The notes beneath the pieces are model-generated. The model was not told where the DNA came from. It did no database searches and worked only from the letters and a program-made list of their open reading frames with translations. From contig NZ_BIXY01000002.1 in NCBI RefSeq assembly GCF_008326305.1, forward strand, positions 79,663 through 143,662: a stretch of 64,000 nt of DNA, given 5' to 3'. Within the stretch, counting starts at the first letter, position 1, and each line of letters begins with the position of its first letter. The translations under genes and the position numbers were made by a program. Source of the stretch: Dictyobacter arantiisoli (lineage in GTDB: Bacteria; Chloroflexota; Ktedonobacteria; Ktedonobacterales; Ktedonobacteraceae). Positions 35,026-43,436 of the stretch are shown piece after piece.

Positions 35026-37497
35026 ATGGTTGATCAGATTTCCTTTTTGATTGTTGGAAATGGCATTGCGGGCGTGACTGCTGCTGAGACATTGCGCAAT
35101 GAAGCTCCAGAGGCGACGATTGGCGTGATTTCCGAAGATGCTCATCCTGTGTACTTCCGTCCTGCTCTTAAGGATTATCTGGCTGGACGTGTGGCTGAGG
35201 AGAAGTTGTGGGCCCGCCCCGCGAAGTATTATGAGGGATTGCAGATCCATTATCTGTCTGAGCGGGTGCGGGGCATTTATCCTTCTGAACATCTGATTTC
35301 CTTGCAAAGCGGAGGGCAGGTGCGCTATGAACAACTATTGCTTGCCAGTGGAGCCCGCCCCGCTCGCCTGACGTGTCCCGGCTCTGATTTGCGGGGAGTG
35401 TTGACGTTGCGCAGTGTGGAAGATTATCGCAGTGCTCTGGAACGTCTTCCCCGGGTGCGTCGCGTGGTAGTGTGTGGCAGTGGGACGCTGGCTCTGGAGA
35501 CAGTGGAGACGTTGCGCCATCGTGGCCTGGATGTGACGCATTTGATCCGTAAGAAGTTGATCTGGTCCGAGGTGTTGGATGCTACGGCTTCCGATCTAGT
35601 GATCCAGGAAGAGTTACGGGCGGGAGTGGATGTGTGTCTGGGGACTGAGATTATTGAGATTATTGGCGCTCGCGGCTCAGTGGTGGCTGTGAAGACGAAT
35701 AGCGGCGAGCAGATCGCTTGCGAATTGGTGCTGATTGCGATTGGTATTGAGCCAAATATTGATTATGTGAAGTCCAGCAGTATCGCCTGCCGCCGTGGTG
35801 TCTATGTTGATGCTCATATGCGCACCAGCGCTCCCGATGTCTATGCCGCGGGTGATGTGGTGGAGACCGTTAATCAAAGTACCAGCCAGACGCGTGTGAT
35901 TGGTCAGTGGTATCCCGCTATTCAGCAGGCGCGCGCGGCCGCCTATAGTATGCTGGGCATTCTGGATGTGTCGCAGCCGTTTCATGCCGAGACGTTTTAT
36001 AACGCGACCTTTCTCTATGGCTTGCCCTTCGCATCTATCGGGATTACCAATGCACAGGGTTATCGCGAAGTGATCGCGGAGCCGCGACCACGCTCGTATC
36101 GCAAGGTTCTGCTCCGTGATGGTGTGCCTGTTGGGATGCTGGCTCTGGGAGATCGCAAGCATACGCTGGCCTTTAAGCGGGCGATTGATCATCGAGTGCC
36201 ACTAGATGCTGTGGTAAACTCGTTGATGCATGATGATTTTGATCTGATTGCCTATCTGGATGGTTTGCATGTTCCTCCTTTGCAATTGGGTGTACGTAAG
36301 CAGGGAGATACTGGTGCTAATCCGGCAATCGTGGCTCTTGCTAACAAGGGGGCCGGGCAAGATGTAGAGGGTCCTATGTTAAATGAACTGGTTTCATCTG
36401 AGCAAACAGAAGCTTTTCTCGTCCATATCGTGGATGCAAATCTGCCTTTACGGGTGGCTGAGGCTCCTCTGAGTCGGCAGTTGATGCTGACGGTGGGACG
36501 GCAACCTGGCGTTGATCTGATGGTGAATGAAGCTTCTGTCTCGCGGCGACATGCATTGGTAGGCTATAGTTCCGGCAAATATCAGGTGCGAGATCTCGGT
36601 AGTTTGAATGGTACGTTTTTGAATGGTGAACGTTTAGAGGCTGAGCGTCTCTATGCCTTGAACGTCAACGATACCCTGCGTATTGGCAATGTGGTGACAT
36701 TTCGCTTCCTGTTGCGTACCCTCAATTTAAGCAATCTTTCACCTGCTGGATCAGCGGTATCTACGCAGCAAAAAACGCCTGCCTCTGTTCAAGCATCGCA
36801 GCCAGTCGCGCAGTCAGTACCGGTTAGAGCAACTGACTTGCAGTTAGTGAATACTTTGTTGCCACTCAGTGCAGCCCAACCTCTACCACCCGCAATTGTC
36901 AACGCGCTTAAAAAAACGCCTGCCTTGATTATTCTACCGCCGAGCGTGCATGGAGAACAGAAACAGCATCCCCAGGTCTATCTTTTACAGGATAAGCGCT
37001 CTGTGAAGATTGGGCGCGATGCCAGCAATGACATCTCTTTGAACGATCTGGTGGTTTCACGCCAGCATGCGGAAGTTTTTCTCTCTTCCAGCTTTTTCTA
37101 TATCCATGACGTTGGTAGCAGCAATGGCATTTCTGTCAATCAGAGCCCGATTGATCAACCGTATCGGCTGGCCCACGGCGATCATATTCTGCTGGGTAAT
37201 ACTATTATCTTTTTTGTGGATCTGCAATCGGGACAAGAGAAGACTAGCAAATTGAAGAAGTTTCCTCATACTCCTGTGTCCCCGCGTGAGCCGCGCACTG
37301 CGCCTAAAACGTTGTCGCGTCCCGGTGTCAATACACAGGCCAGAGTGCCAACTGTGCCCGCGCAACATCCCTTCCAGACTAGCGTGGCACCCGTAAAAGT
37401 TGTGCTGTGTCCCCATTGTGGGGTTGTCAACATGCCTGTCGCGCGTTTTTGTGCTGGATGCAGCCAGCTACTGAACACGTCAGGGATGAATACCTGA
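35026..37497 (+). CDS. NAD(P)H/FAD oxidoreductase fused to two FHA domains and a zinc ribbon
   Basis: Residues 1-410 form a pyridine-nucleotide-disulfide-type flavoprotein: FAD motif 'GNGIAG' 11-16, 'ASGARP' 108-113, the NAD(P)H motif 'GSGTLALE' 151-158 and the second FAD motif 'DVYAAGDV' 271-278. No redox-active CxxC is seen, as in NADH:rubredoxin/ferredoxin reductases and nitrite-reductase NADH modules. Two FHA domains follow, each with the phosphothreonine-binding set: 'GRQPG', 'SVSRRHA', 'SLNGTFLNG' (491-534) and 'GRDAS', 'VSRQHA', 'SSNGISVN' (663-705). The C-terminus ends in a CPHC...CAGC zinc ribbon (about 797-814). The start at 35026 follows TGAGGT; a TTG at 35020 is less likely. FHA domains bind phosphorylated partners, so kinase control is probable. 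Confidence 0.88.
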   Translation: MVDQISFLIVGNGIAGVTAAETLRNEAPEATIGVISEDAHPVYFRPALKDYLAGRVAEEKLWARPAKYYEGLQIHYLSERVRGIYPSEHLISLQSGGQVRYEQLLLASGARPARLTCPGSDLRGVLTLRSVEDYRSALERLPRVRRVVVCGSGTLALETVETLRHRGLDVTHLIRKKLIWSEVLDATASDLVIQEELRAGVDVCLGTEIIEIIGARGSVVAVKTNSGEQIACELVLIAIGIEPNIDYVKSSSIACRRGVYVDAHMRTSAPDVYAAGDVVETVNQSTSQTRVIGQWYPAIQQARAAAYSMLGILDVSQPFHAETFYNATFLYGLPFASIGITNAQGYREVIAEPRPRSYRKVLLRDGVPVGMLALGDRKHTLAFKRAIDHRVPLDAVVNSLMHDDFDLIAYLDGLHVPPLQLGVRKQGDTGANPAIVALANKGAGQDVEGPMLNELVSSEQTEAFLVHIVDANLPLRVAEAPLSRQLMLTVGRQPGVDLMVNEASVSRRHALVGYSSGKYQVRDLGSLNGTFLNGERLEAERLYALNVNDTLRIGNVVTFRFLLRTLNLSNLSPAGSAVSTQQKTPASVQASQPVAQSVPVRATDLQLVNTLLPLSAAQPLPPAIVNALKKTPALIILPPSVHGEQKQHPQVYLLQDKRSVKIGRDASNDISLNDLVVSRQHAEVFLSSSFFYIHDVGSSNGISVNQSPIDQPYRLAHGDHILLGNTIIFFVDLQSGQEKTSKLKKFPHTPVSPREPRTAPKTLSRPGVNTQARVPTVPAQHPFQTSVAPVKVVLCPHCGVVNMPVARFCAGCSQLLNTSGMNT

Positions 37498-37608
37498 TAA
37501 ACCTGGCCTGGATTACATGTGCATGTGCATATATGTTGTTCTTGAGTGTTTACCGTCCCTGTAAAGCGCTGTTTTGATGTTGTGAGCGATTTTTGTAGTA
37601 AAGGTTCT

Positions 37609-39582
37609 ATGGAAAAAGGTTCTATAAACGTCCAGACTGCTCCTGATGTTCCCAATGCCTTGAACATTGGGATGACGCATCGCGCTGCTGTGCAGCCTTT
37701 GAGTGTGGAACAGGTACACTTTGAAATCGATATGTGTATTGGCTGTGATCGTTGTATGCGTGCCTGTCCCGTGCCCCTATCGTCCCAGGTATCTATCGCC
37801 GAGTTAAATCACGCGACCGTTTCTTCTGAGGTGGCGTCACATGTGGTGCGTTTTACCGACGAGTGTGTGATGTGCGGTTCCTGTGTCTCTGTCTGTCCCG
37901 TCGATAATCATCGCGACCTGCTGATGTTGTCTTTAAAGCAGCGCCTGGGCATTCCCTGGGATGGGCAGGTGGATCTCGCCCATGTGTGGGGAGATTTGCC
38001 TGAGGGCTGGACCGTAGAGTTACTGTTGCAGGCCCTGCGTGAGCAACCATTATTCCAGGATCGCCAGTTGGTCCCGGATAATTATTTGCTCCACTTTATC
38101 GCGACATCGCAATTGCGCATCCTGACGCCGGGTACTGAATTGATGCGCGAGGGTGAATTTGGTCGCGAGATCTTTTTTCTGCTCGATGGTCTCTGCGAAG
38201 TCTTTTCTCAGGGAACCGATGCCGCTGATATGCCTATGGCGATCCTGCGCCGTGGCGAGTATGTTGGCGAACAAGGCATGCTGACCGGTCAGGCCCGCAA
38301 TATTACTGCACGGGTCCAGCGTATTGCCACGGTGCTGGTGGTGCCGGAACAGGTAATGCAACGCTTGATTGAAATTGTTCCCGCTGTGCAGGATTTGTTT
38401 GAACAATCTGGCAATGCACGGGCCGTGGTTACGATTTTGTCGCGGCTGGATCTTTTTCAGGATCTGCCACAGGAGGAACTTCAGCAACTGGCCGGGCAGG
38501 CTGCGCTCAAGCGTTTTGATCGTTCCGCACAACTTTTTAGCGAGGATCAGCAGAATCAGCCTGAGCGCGAGTCGTTTCATCTCTTGTTGGATGGCTTTGT
38601 GAAGGTGGCTCGTAAGACGGGCCGTCCCCAGCCACCTGAACGGATTATCGCCTATCGCCAGCGTGGCGATTATTTTGCGGGCGGTCTGGATATGCTTGGT
38701 GATCGACGCGCCGTGACAGTGACCGCGATCACACGAGTTATCGTGGCCGAGTTCTCGCGCGCCCAACTCAAATCTCTGCTGTTGCGCTATCCCGCATTCA
38801 AAGAGCGTCTGCAGGAGCGAGTACACCTCTATCAGGAGGCGAAGGTCGCCGCTAATAGCGCCGTCTTTGAACCATTTGATCCCGCTGCGCTGCAAACATC
38901 TGTTGCCAATCTGGTATCGGAAGCCGAGGCACGCGCTGGCCTGCATGCCCTGGTGGATGATGGGGTGGTTGAAGGGACCGAAGTTCTGGTGATTGATCTG
39001 GACAAATGTATCCATTGCAATGAGTGCGAGGATGCATGCGAGCGCCGCCACGGACATTCCCGTATGAACCGTGAGGGGATGGTCGTTGGGAATATTAGCA
39101 TTGTGACGGCCTGCCGCCAGTGCCAGGATCCTGTCTGCCTGCTCTGTAGCCGGGCCGGAATTGGCCGTAAGCCGAGCGGCGAAGTCTATATCACCGAGAG
39201 TTGTATCGGTTGTGGCATCTGCGCCGAGCGCTGTCCCTATGATAATATCTCAATCGTTCCGCTGGGAGAAGAAGCGGATGAAGCGGTAGCACCTCAGACC
39301 TGGCAGCGCTTTAGCCGCTTCTTCAGTAAGGGCGCAGGCAAGGAGCGCGGTCGACGTGCGTTGCCCATGGCTCAAAGTGTGCTGGCCTCTGGACCGTTAC
39401 AATTGGATCAAGCGGATGCGCTCAGCGAGATGCGCAAAAAGATTGCCATCAAGTGTGATCTCTGTGCGGGTTATGGCAATCAAGCCTGCGTCCAGGCCTG
39501 TCCCACCGGAGCAGCATTTCGTACCAATCCAGGGAGCTTCTTTGGTTCCACCGAAGACATTTTGCGCAGTCGTACGCGCTAA
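37609..39582 (+). CDS. Multi-cluster ferredoxin with two cyclic-nucleotide-binding-like domains
   Basis: From the ATG at 37609 (AAAGG upstream; an in-frame GTG at 37546 is less likely) the protein has 657 residues. Two [4Fe-4S] motifs come first (Cys43/46/49/53 and Cys86/89/92/96). Two cNMP-binding-like beta-rolls follow, about 160-262 and 280-400. The first keeps a phosphate-binding cassette ('GEQGMLTGQARNITA', 220-234); in the second the Glu is replaced ('AGGLDMLGDRRAVTV'). The C-terminal part is a four-cluster ferredoxin of DmsB/HycB type (Cys467/470/473/477, 502/505/510/513, 532/535/538/542, 616/619/627/631). No HTH is present, so it is not a CRP-type regulator. It probably takes electrons from the flavoprotein, gated by a nucleotide. 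Confidence 0.87.
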   Translation: MEKGSINVQTAPDVPNALNIGMTHRAAVQPLSVEQVHFEIDMCIGCDRCMRACPVPLSSQVSIAELNHATVSSEVASHVVRFTDECVMCGSCVSVCPVDNHRDLLMLSLKQRLGIPWDGQVDLAHVWGDLPEGWTVELLLQALREQPLFQDRQLVPDNYLLHFIATSQLRILTPGTELMREGEFGREIFFLLDGLCEVFSQGTDAADMPMAILRRGEYVGEQGMLTGQARNITARVQRIATVLVVPEQVMQRLIEIVPAVQDLFEQSGNARAVVTILSRLDLFQDLPQEELQQLAGQAALKRFDRSAQLFSEDQQNQPERESFHLLLDGFVKVARKTGRPQPPERIIAYRQRGDYFAGGLDMLGDRRAVTVTAITRVIVAEFSRAQLKSLLLRYPAFKERLQERVHLYQEAKVAANSAVFEPFDPAALQTSVANLVSEAEARAGLHALVDDGVVEGTEVLVIDLDKCIHCNECEDACERRHGHSRMNREGMVVGNISIVTACRQCQDPVCLLCSRAGIGRKPSGEVYITESCIGCGICAERCPYDNISIVPLGEEADEAVAPQTWQRFSRFFSKGAGKERGRRALPMAQSVLASGPLQLDQADALSEMRKKIAIKCDLCAGYGNQACVQACPTGAAFRTNPGSFFGSTEDILRSRTR

Positions 39583-39664
39583 GTTTGCTACAGGACTATT
39601 CATTCTGCCTGCATCCCTTCCAGGATAGATGTTACAGGCAAAACAGACATTGAAGGAGCATCTT

Positions 39665-40537
39665 ATGTCGTTGACGTCGAAACAATCGCAACAGCCACGC
39701 GGTCTGCGACGCCTCTGGCGCGTTCCCACTTCGCCAGCACGCTGGTTCTGGTTAGGTGGCAGTGCCTTGCTCTATGTCGCACTACTGATCTGGTATTATT
39801 ATGCCCTGCGCGTTCAGGCTTATCCCGGGCCTTTGACAGATCCTTTACGCCTCTTTGGGATCATCGCCTTTGTGCTGGTGCTGACAACCGCGGGATATTC
39901 ATTGCGACGACGTTTTGTGCGCCAGTTGCCTGGTAAGGTCCAGGATTGGTTGTGGATGCATATATGGTTTGGTATGATTACCATTTTGATCGCACTCCTG
40001 CATGACAATTATGGTCGTATCACCAATGATTTTTGCCAGAATCTCGCTTGCCTGACCGATACCTATTGGGCTACCAGCGCCCTCTTCGCGCTTATTTTCC
40101 TGGTCGTGAGCGGCATTATCGGTCGTTTGTTTGATTTCTGGCAAACCAGAGTGATTGCCCGCGAGGCCAGTTCCAATGGTGTAGGGATCGAGCGTGCGGT
40201 CGAGGAGCGCCTGCGCGAGCTTGAATATACCATTGAGCGCTACTGTGCCGGTAAATCCGATGATTTTAAGCGCATCTGTATGCAGACTGTGAAAGGACAT
40301 GGAGCGTCCTTTGCTGAGCCAGAGCAGATGGTTGAATCTGAAAGGGCAGATTGGCAGAGTGTGCAGTCTTCCTTGCAGGATCATATACTCCTCTCACGCT
40401 CCCTGCATCGCCAGCGGCGTGCACGCCACCTGATTCGTAACTGGCGTGTTGTCCATGTCACGCTCGCCTGCCTCTCACTGCTTGTTATCAGCTATCATGG
40501 GATCATGGAATTGCTTACCAACGTATTGCATTTTTAA
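39665..40537 (+). CDS. Membrane protein with di-heme cytochrome b-like histidine pattern
   Basis: Five hydrophobic helices (about 27-48, 61-80, 95-115, 135-155, 262-284) and a cytoplasmic helical stretch from 160 to 260. Two helices each carry histidines exactly 14 residues apart: His99/His113 in the third and His264/His278 in the fifth, which fits two stacked b hemes. The family is not recognised by name; a ferric-reductase-like or DmsC/NarI-like role as membrane anchor and quinone site is an inference. The ATG at 39665 follows GAAGGAG; an upstream ATG at 39629 lacks one. It lies 82 bp after the iron-sulfur protein and probably shares its transcript. Confidence 0.75.
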   Translation: MSLTSKQSQQPRGLRRLWRVPTSPARWFWLGGSALLYVALLIWYYYALRVQAYPGPLTDPLRLFGIIAFVLVLTTAGYSLRRRFVRQLPGKVQDWLWMHIWFGMITILIALLHDNYGRITNDFCQNLACLTDTYWATSALFALIFLVVSGIIGRLFDFWQTRVIAREASSNGVGIERAVEERLRELEYTIERYCAGKSDDFKRICMQTVKGHGASFAEPEQMVESERADWQSVQSSLQDHILLSRSLHRQRRARHLIRNWRVVHVTLACLSLLVISYHGIMELLTNVLHF

Positions 40538-40658
40538 TGCCAGCGACCATAGGAATTCATGGGGAAGTAAACAGGTAAGGTACTGCATGTTTCCGCTGGC
40601 TTGTGTTAAACTGACAGCAGCGATGCGCATGTGTATCGATGCCAGATAAAGGAAACGT

Positions 40659-42074
40659 ATGATGCTCTGCCCAAGTTGTCAAGCGCCTGTTGAGGCGGAT
40701 TCTGTCTTTTGTGGTCATTGTGGCTCACCTTTGCCCCCACTTCATTTGCGTGACCTGGGAGTCTCAGATGACACGCGAACGATCCAGCGTTCAAATGAAG
40801 CGGGAAATAGCACTGTGAGCGCGGAAAACCATCAAATGTCTCCTATGCCGCATTTGCCAGTCGCAGTCTTTCCTTTGACACCTGCCCCACTGCGTGCCAT
40901 AAGCGCCTCATCTTCCACACCGGAGCACGATCTTTCATCTCATTCCTCGCATCCTCCGCGTGCACGTTTCTCCAAAAGAACGTCGCATTCTAGCACTGGA
41001 CGCAATCTCGTTTCAGTAGCGATTATTCTGGTATTGTTGGGAATTGGTATTGCCGCAGGCGTCCTGGCGCTCTGGCAGAATAAGAACCTGATTTCCAGGA
41101 TGATGCCCGTTAAAGACAGCACAGCCCTGCCGCAAGGGATAAGCGGCAGGATTTCATTCTCTGGTAGTGATGCCGCGATCCTGAAAACTGACAGCCTGGC
41201 AATTCATATCAATGGCCTGCATATCCCTGCTGGCAACGCGCACTACGAAGCCTGGATGCTGGATTTGCAGGATGAAACGCGTATCCAATCCCTGGGACCG
41301 CTGATACAAACGGGTGAAGGATACACGCTTAATTTTACCGATCCAAATGGCAATATTCTGAAGCTCGGCAATCGTATTGAGGTTTCGCTTGAAACCACGC
41401 ACACAACCCTGCCCACTGGTCATGTCGTATTAAGCGCCACCCTTCCACCGCTCGCACTGGTGCATATTCGCCACCTGCTGGTTAGTTATCCAGACACTCC
41501 CCATTACATTGGTCTGCTGGATGGTTTGCAGTCGCAGGCCGCAGTCTTCTACCAGCAATCCCAATTATTGGGCATCACACACAACAAAACGAATATCCAG
41601 TGTATTGCGCGCAACCTCATCACCATTATCGATGGCAAATTGCCGACCACTGATACTCCCAATGCCAGGACCTGCAATGCCCGACAGATCACCCAGATCG
41701 CGCCTGATTACGGCCTGCTCGGCACTATGAACAATGGCTATGTACACATGGTAGGGGTGCATGCATCCCTGGCTGCGACCCAGGCTGATGCTACTGATAC
41801 CATCAGGCACTACGCGCAGCAAGTCATCCTCGCCAGTGACAATCTCCAGGGTTGGTATAGCATCCTCGATCAGGACGCACAAAGCTTATTAAAAAATCCT
41901 GATGATCCAGCCAAAATACATGACATCACCAGTTTGGCTGATCATGCTCTGAACGGTTTTGATGCCAATCATGATGGCAACATCGCGCCCCAGAAAAACG
42001 AAGCGGGCGTTATGCAGGCTTATCTCTATGGACAATCCATGGCAACCATGTTTCTCAGCACCCCTGGAGCTTAA
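40659..42074 (+). CDS. Zinc-ribbon, single-helix membrane protein with anti-sigma-K-like outer domain
   Basis: A CPSC...CGHC zinc ribbon (Cys4/7/18/21) is followed by a Ser/Pro-rich linker, one helix at about 115-138 and an outer region of about 330 residues. The outer part begins with strands like those of RskA anti-sigma-K domains ('AHYEAWMLDLQDETRIQSLG'). It later has an alpha-helical section and an acidic 'DANHDGNI' loop that resembles an EF-hand calcium site. AAAGGAAACGT precedes the ATG. It is 121 bp downstream of the cytochrome-like gene, so co-transcription is likely but not certain. Function is unknown; a sensor or scaffold in the redox complex is a guess. Confidence 0.65.
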   Translation: MMLCPSCQAPVEADSVFCGHCGSPLPPLHLRDLGVSDDTRTIQRSNEAGNSTVSAENHQMSPMPHLPVAVFPLTPAPLRAISASSSTPEHDLSSHSSHPPRARFSKRTSHSSTGRNLVSVAIILVLLGIGIAAGVLALWQNKNLISRMMPVKDSTALPQGISGRISFSGSDAAILKTDSLAIHINGLHIPAGNAHYEAWMLDLQDETRIQSLGPLIQTGEGYTLNFTDPNGNILKLGNRIEVSLETTHTTLPTGHVVLSATLPPLALVHIRHLLVSYPDTPHYIGLLDGLQSQAAVFYQQSQLLGITHNKTNIQCIARNLITIIDGKLPTTDTPNARTCNARQITQIAPDYGLLGTMNNGYVHMVGVHASLAATQADATDTIRHYAQQVILASDNLQGWYSILDQDAQSLLKNPDDPAKIHDITSLADHALNGFDANHDGNIAPQKNEAGVMQAYLYGQSMATMFLSTPGA

Positions 42075-42175
42075 CCCATCACCATCAAGATCTTGTTGCT
42101 CACTTGCTGGCAGGCGCGCAGGCGCGAAAACTCATGCACCAGGATGGCGAAGACCATGGGAATCAAACACTTTGT
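42075..42175. repeat. MITE-like element, copy B (internally deleted)
   Basis: It abuts the stop codon of the preceding gene. The sequence GATCTTGTTGCTCACTTGCT followed by GGCAGGCGC matches copy A at 261-289, and ATGGGAATCAAACACTTTGT (42156-42175) matches the right end. The internal palindrome present in copies A and C is missing and the left terminal repeat is degraded. Confidence 0.65.
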
Positions 42176-42487
42176 ATGTGAAGACCATGGAAGATATGAG
42201 AGCTTTCCTGAATGGAATAGAAATTGCCCCGAAATGTGGTCCAACAACGTATAAAAAATACGTATATATAGCATGAATGGCTATGGATGCGAGTAACGAG
42301 GAGGCATTACTAGGGGGAAATGTCAGGCATGGGGACACCCAACATTTTAGTAATACCTCCTATCAATAGTGTACGCTAAAATGCGTGCTTTTGGTGTCAT
42401 AATTTGTGGAAAATGAGACGAATATAGGGAAATCCAGGGCTATTTGCCTCTGATGTGTGAGCTTAGCCCTTAAAGGGGAGTGGCATT
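42176..42487. other. Intergenic region before the DNA methyltransferase
   Basis: No gene is supported. A GGGGACACCC block at 42331-42340 is a remnant of the R2 palindrome. The ribosome-binding site AAGGGGAG for the methyltransferase lies at about 42472-42479. No clear promoter pair is seen. Confidence 0.4.
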
Positions 42488-43336
42488 GTGGAGCACGATG
42501 ATATTTCGATACGCAACACCCTCAACGAATTGACGGGTGCTGAGTGGCTCTATTTTACAAAAAGTATTATCACGACCTCGTATCCCTCAGAGTATGGACA
42601 CAAATTGCGCAAAGCCCATGGTGCCAATAAGCCACCTCAATTGATGTGTCAACTGATCGAGTTTTTCACCAAGCCCGATGGCGTTGTGTTAGATCCTTTC
42701 GCGGGTGTTGGTGGCACTTTAATTGGCGCATCTATCTGTAAGAAACCACGCCAGGCATTAGGCATTGAGATCAATCAGAAATGGGTAGCTATTTATCAGC
42801 AAATCCTGGCTGAGAATCAGGATATCCTTCAACCCCAGACTCTCCTGCATGGAGATTGCTTGCAGATCATGCAGACGCTCGCCCCGCACTCCTTTGATTT
42901 TATCGCCACCGATCCACCCTACAACATCCATCTTGCCAAAACCATGGTCAATCCACGCTATGCTGAGCTCTATGCCAATCGGCGTAGTGACTATGATATG
43001 CGCTCGGAGGATGCCGCCGATTTAGCCAATCTCGCCAGCTATGAAGCTTATCTCGATGCCATGGAACGTGTCTTCGCCGCTTGCTATACTCTGCTCAAGC
43101 CGCAGAAGTATATGGTCGTGATTGTTAGAAATGCCTATCAGCATGGTGAATATATGTTTACCCATGTTGATCTGGCGCGTCGCGCAAAACTACATGGCTT
43201 TGTGCCGAAAGGTGAGATCATCTGGTATCAATCTGGTACGCGTTTGCGCCCTTATGGCTATCCTTTTGCTTATATTCCTAATATCGCGCATCAATATATT
43301 GTGGTTTTACAAAAGCCGAAGCAATTTGTGGTGTGA
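42488..43336 (+). CDS. Solitary DNA (N4-cytosine/N6-adenine) methyltransferase
   Basis: The 282-residue protein starts at a GTG 8 nt after AAGGGGAG. Motif I is 'VVLDPFAGVGGTL' (67-79) and motif IV is 'TDPPYNIHL' (141-149); the N-terminal 'HGANKPPQLMCQLIEFF' segment is a motif X-like helix. Motif I therefore precedes motif IV, the reverse of the common beta-class order. DPPY points to amino-methylation of adenine or cytosine. No restriction endonuclease is next to it, so a regulatory or orphan role is likely. Its recognition sequence cannot be predicted. Confidence 0.87.
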   Translation: MEHDDISIRNTLNELTGAEWLYFTKSIITTSYPSEYGHKLRKAHGANKPPQLMCQLIEFFTKPDGVVLDPFAGVGGTLIGASICKKPRQALGIEINQKWVAIYQQILAENQDILQPQTLLHGDCLQIMQTLAPHSFDFIATDPPYNIHLAKTMVNPRYAELYANRRSDYDMRSEDAADLANLASYEAYLDAMERVFAACYTLLKPQKYMVVIVRNAYQHGEYMFTHVDLARRAKLHGFVPKGEIIWYQSGTRLRPYGYPFAYIPNIAHQYIVVLQKPKQFVV

Positions 43337-43436
43337 ATTACATTTTCACCCCAAGTTGTTGGTGGACGCGTTATAATAGACTGCAAATAACGATGATACT
43401 CTACAATTGCCTCGGCGAAGAGGGTGGGTGACACTT

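Noticed and set aside
38050..39057. 335-codon minus-strand frame across the iron-sulfur/cNMP gene
   Set aside because: Antisense to a gene with intact cysteine motifs; no independent support.
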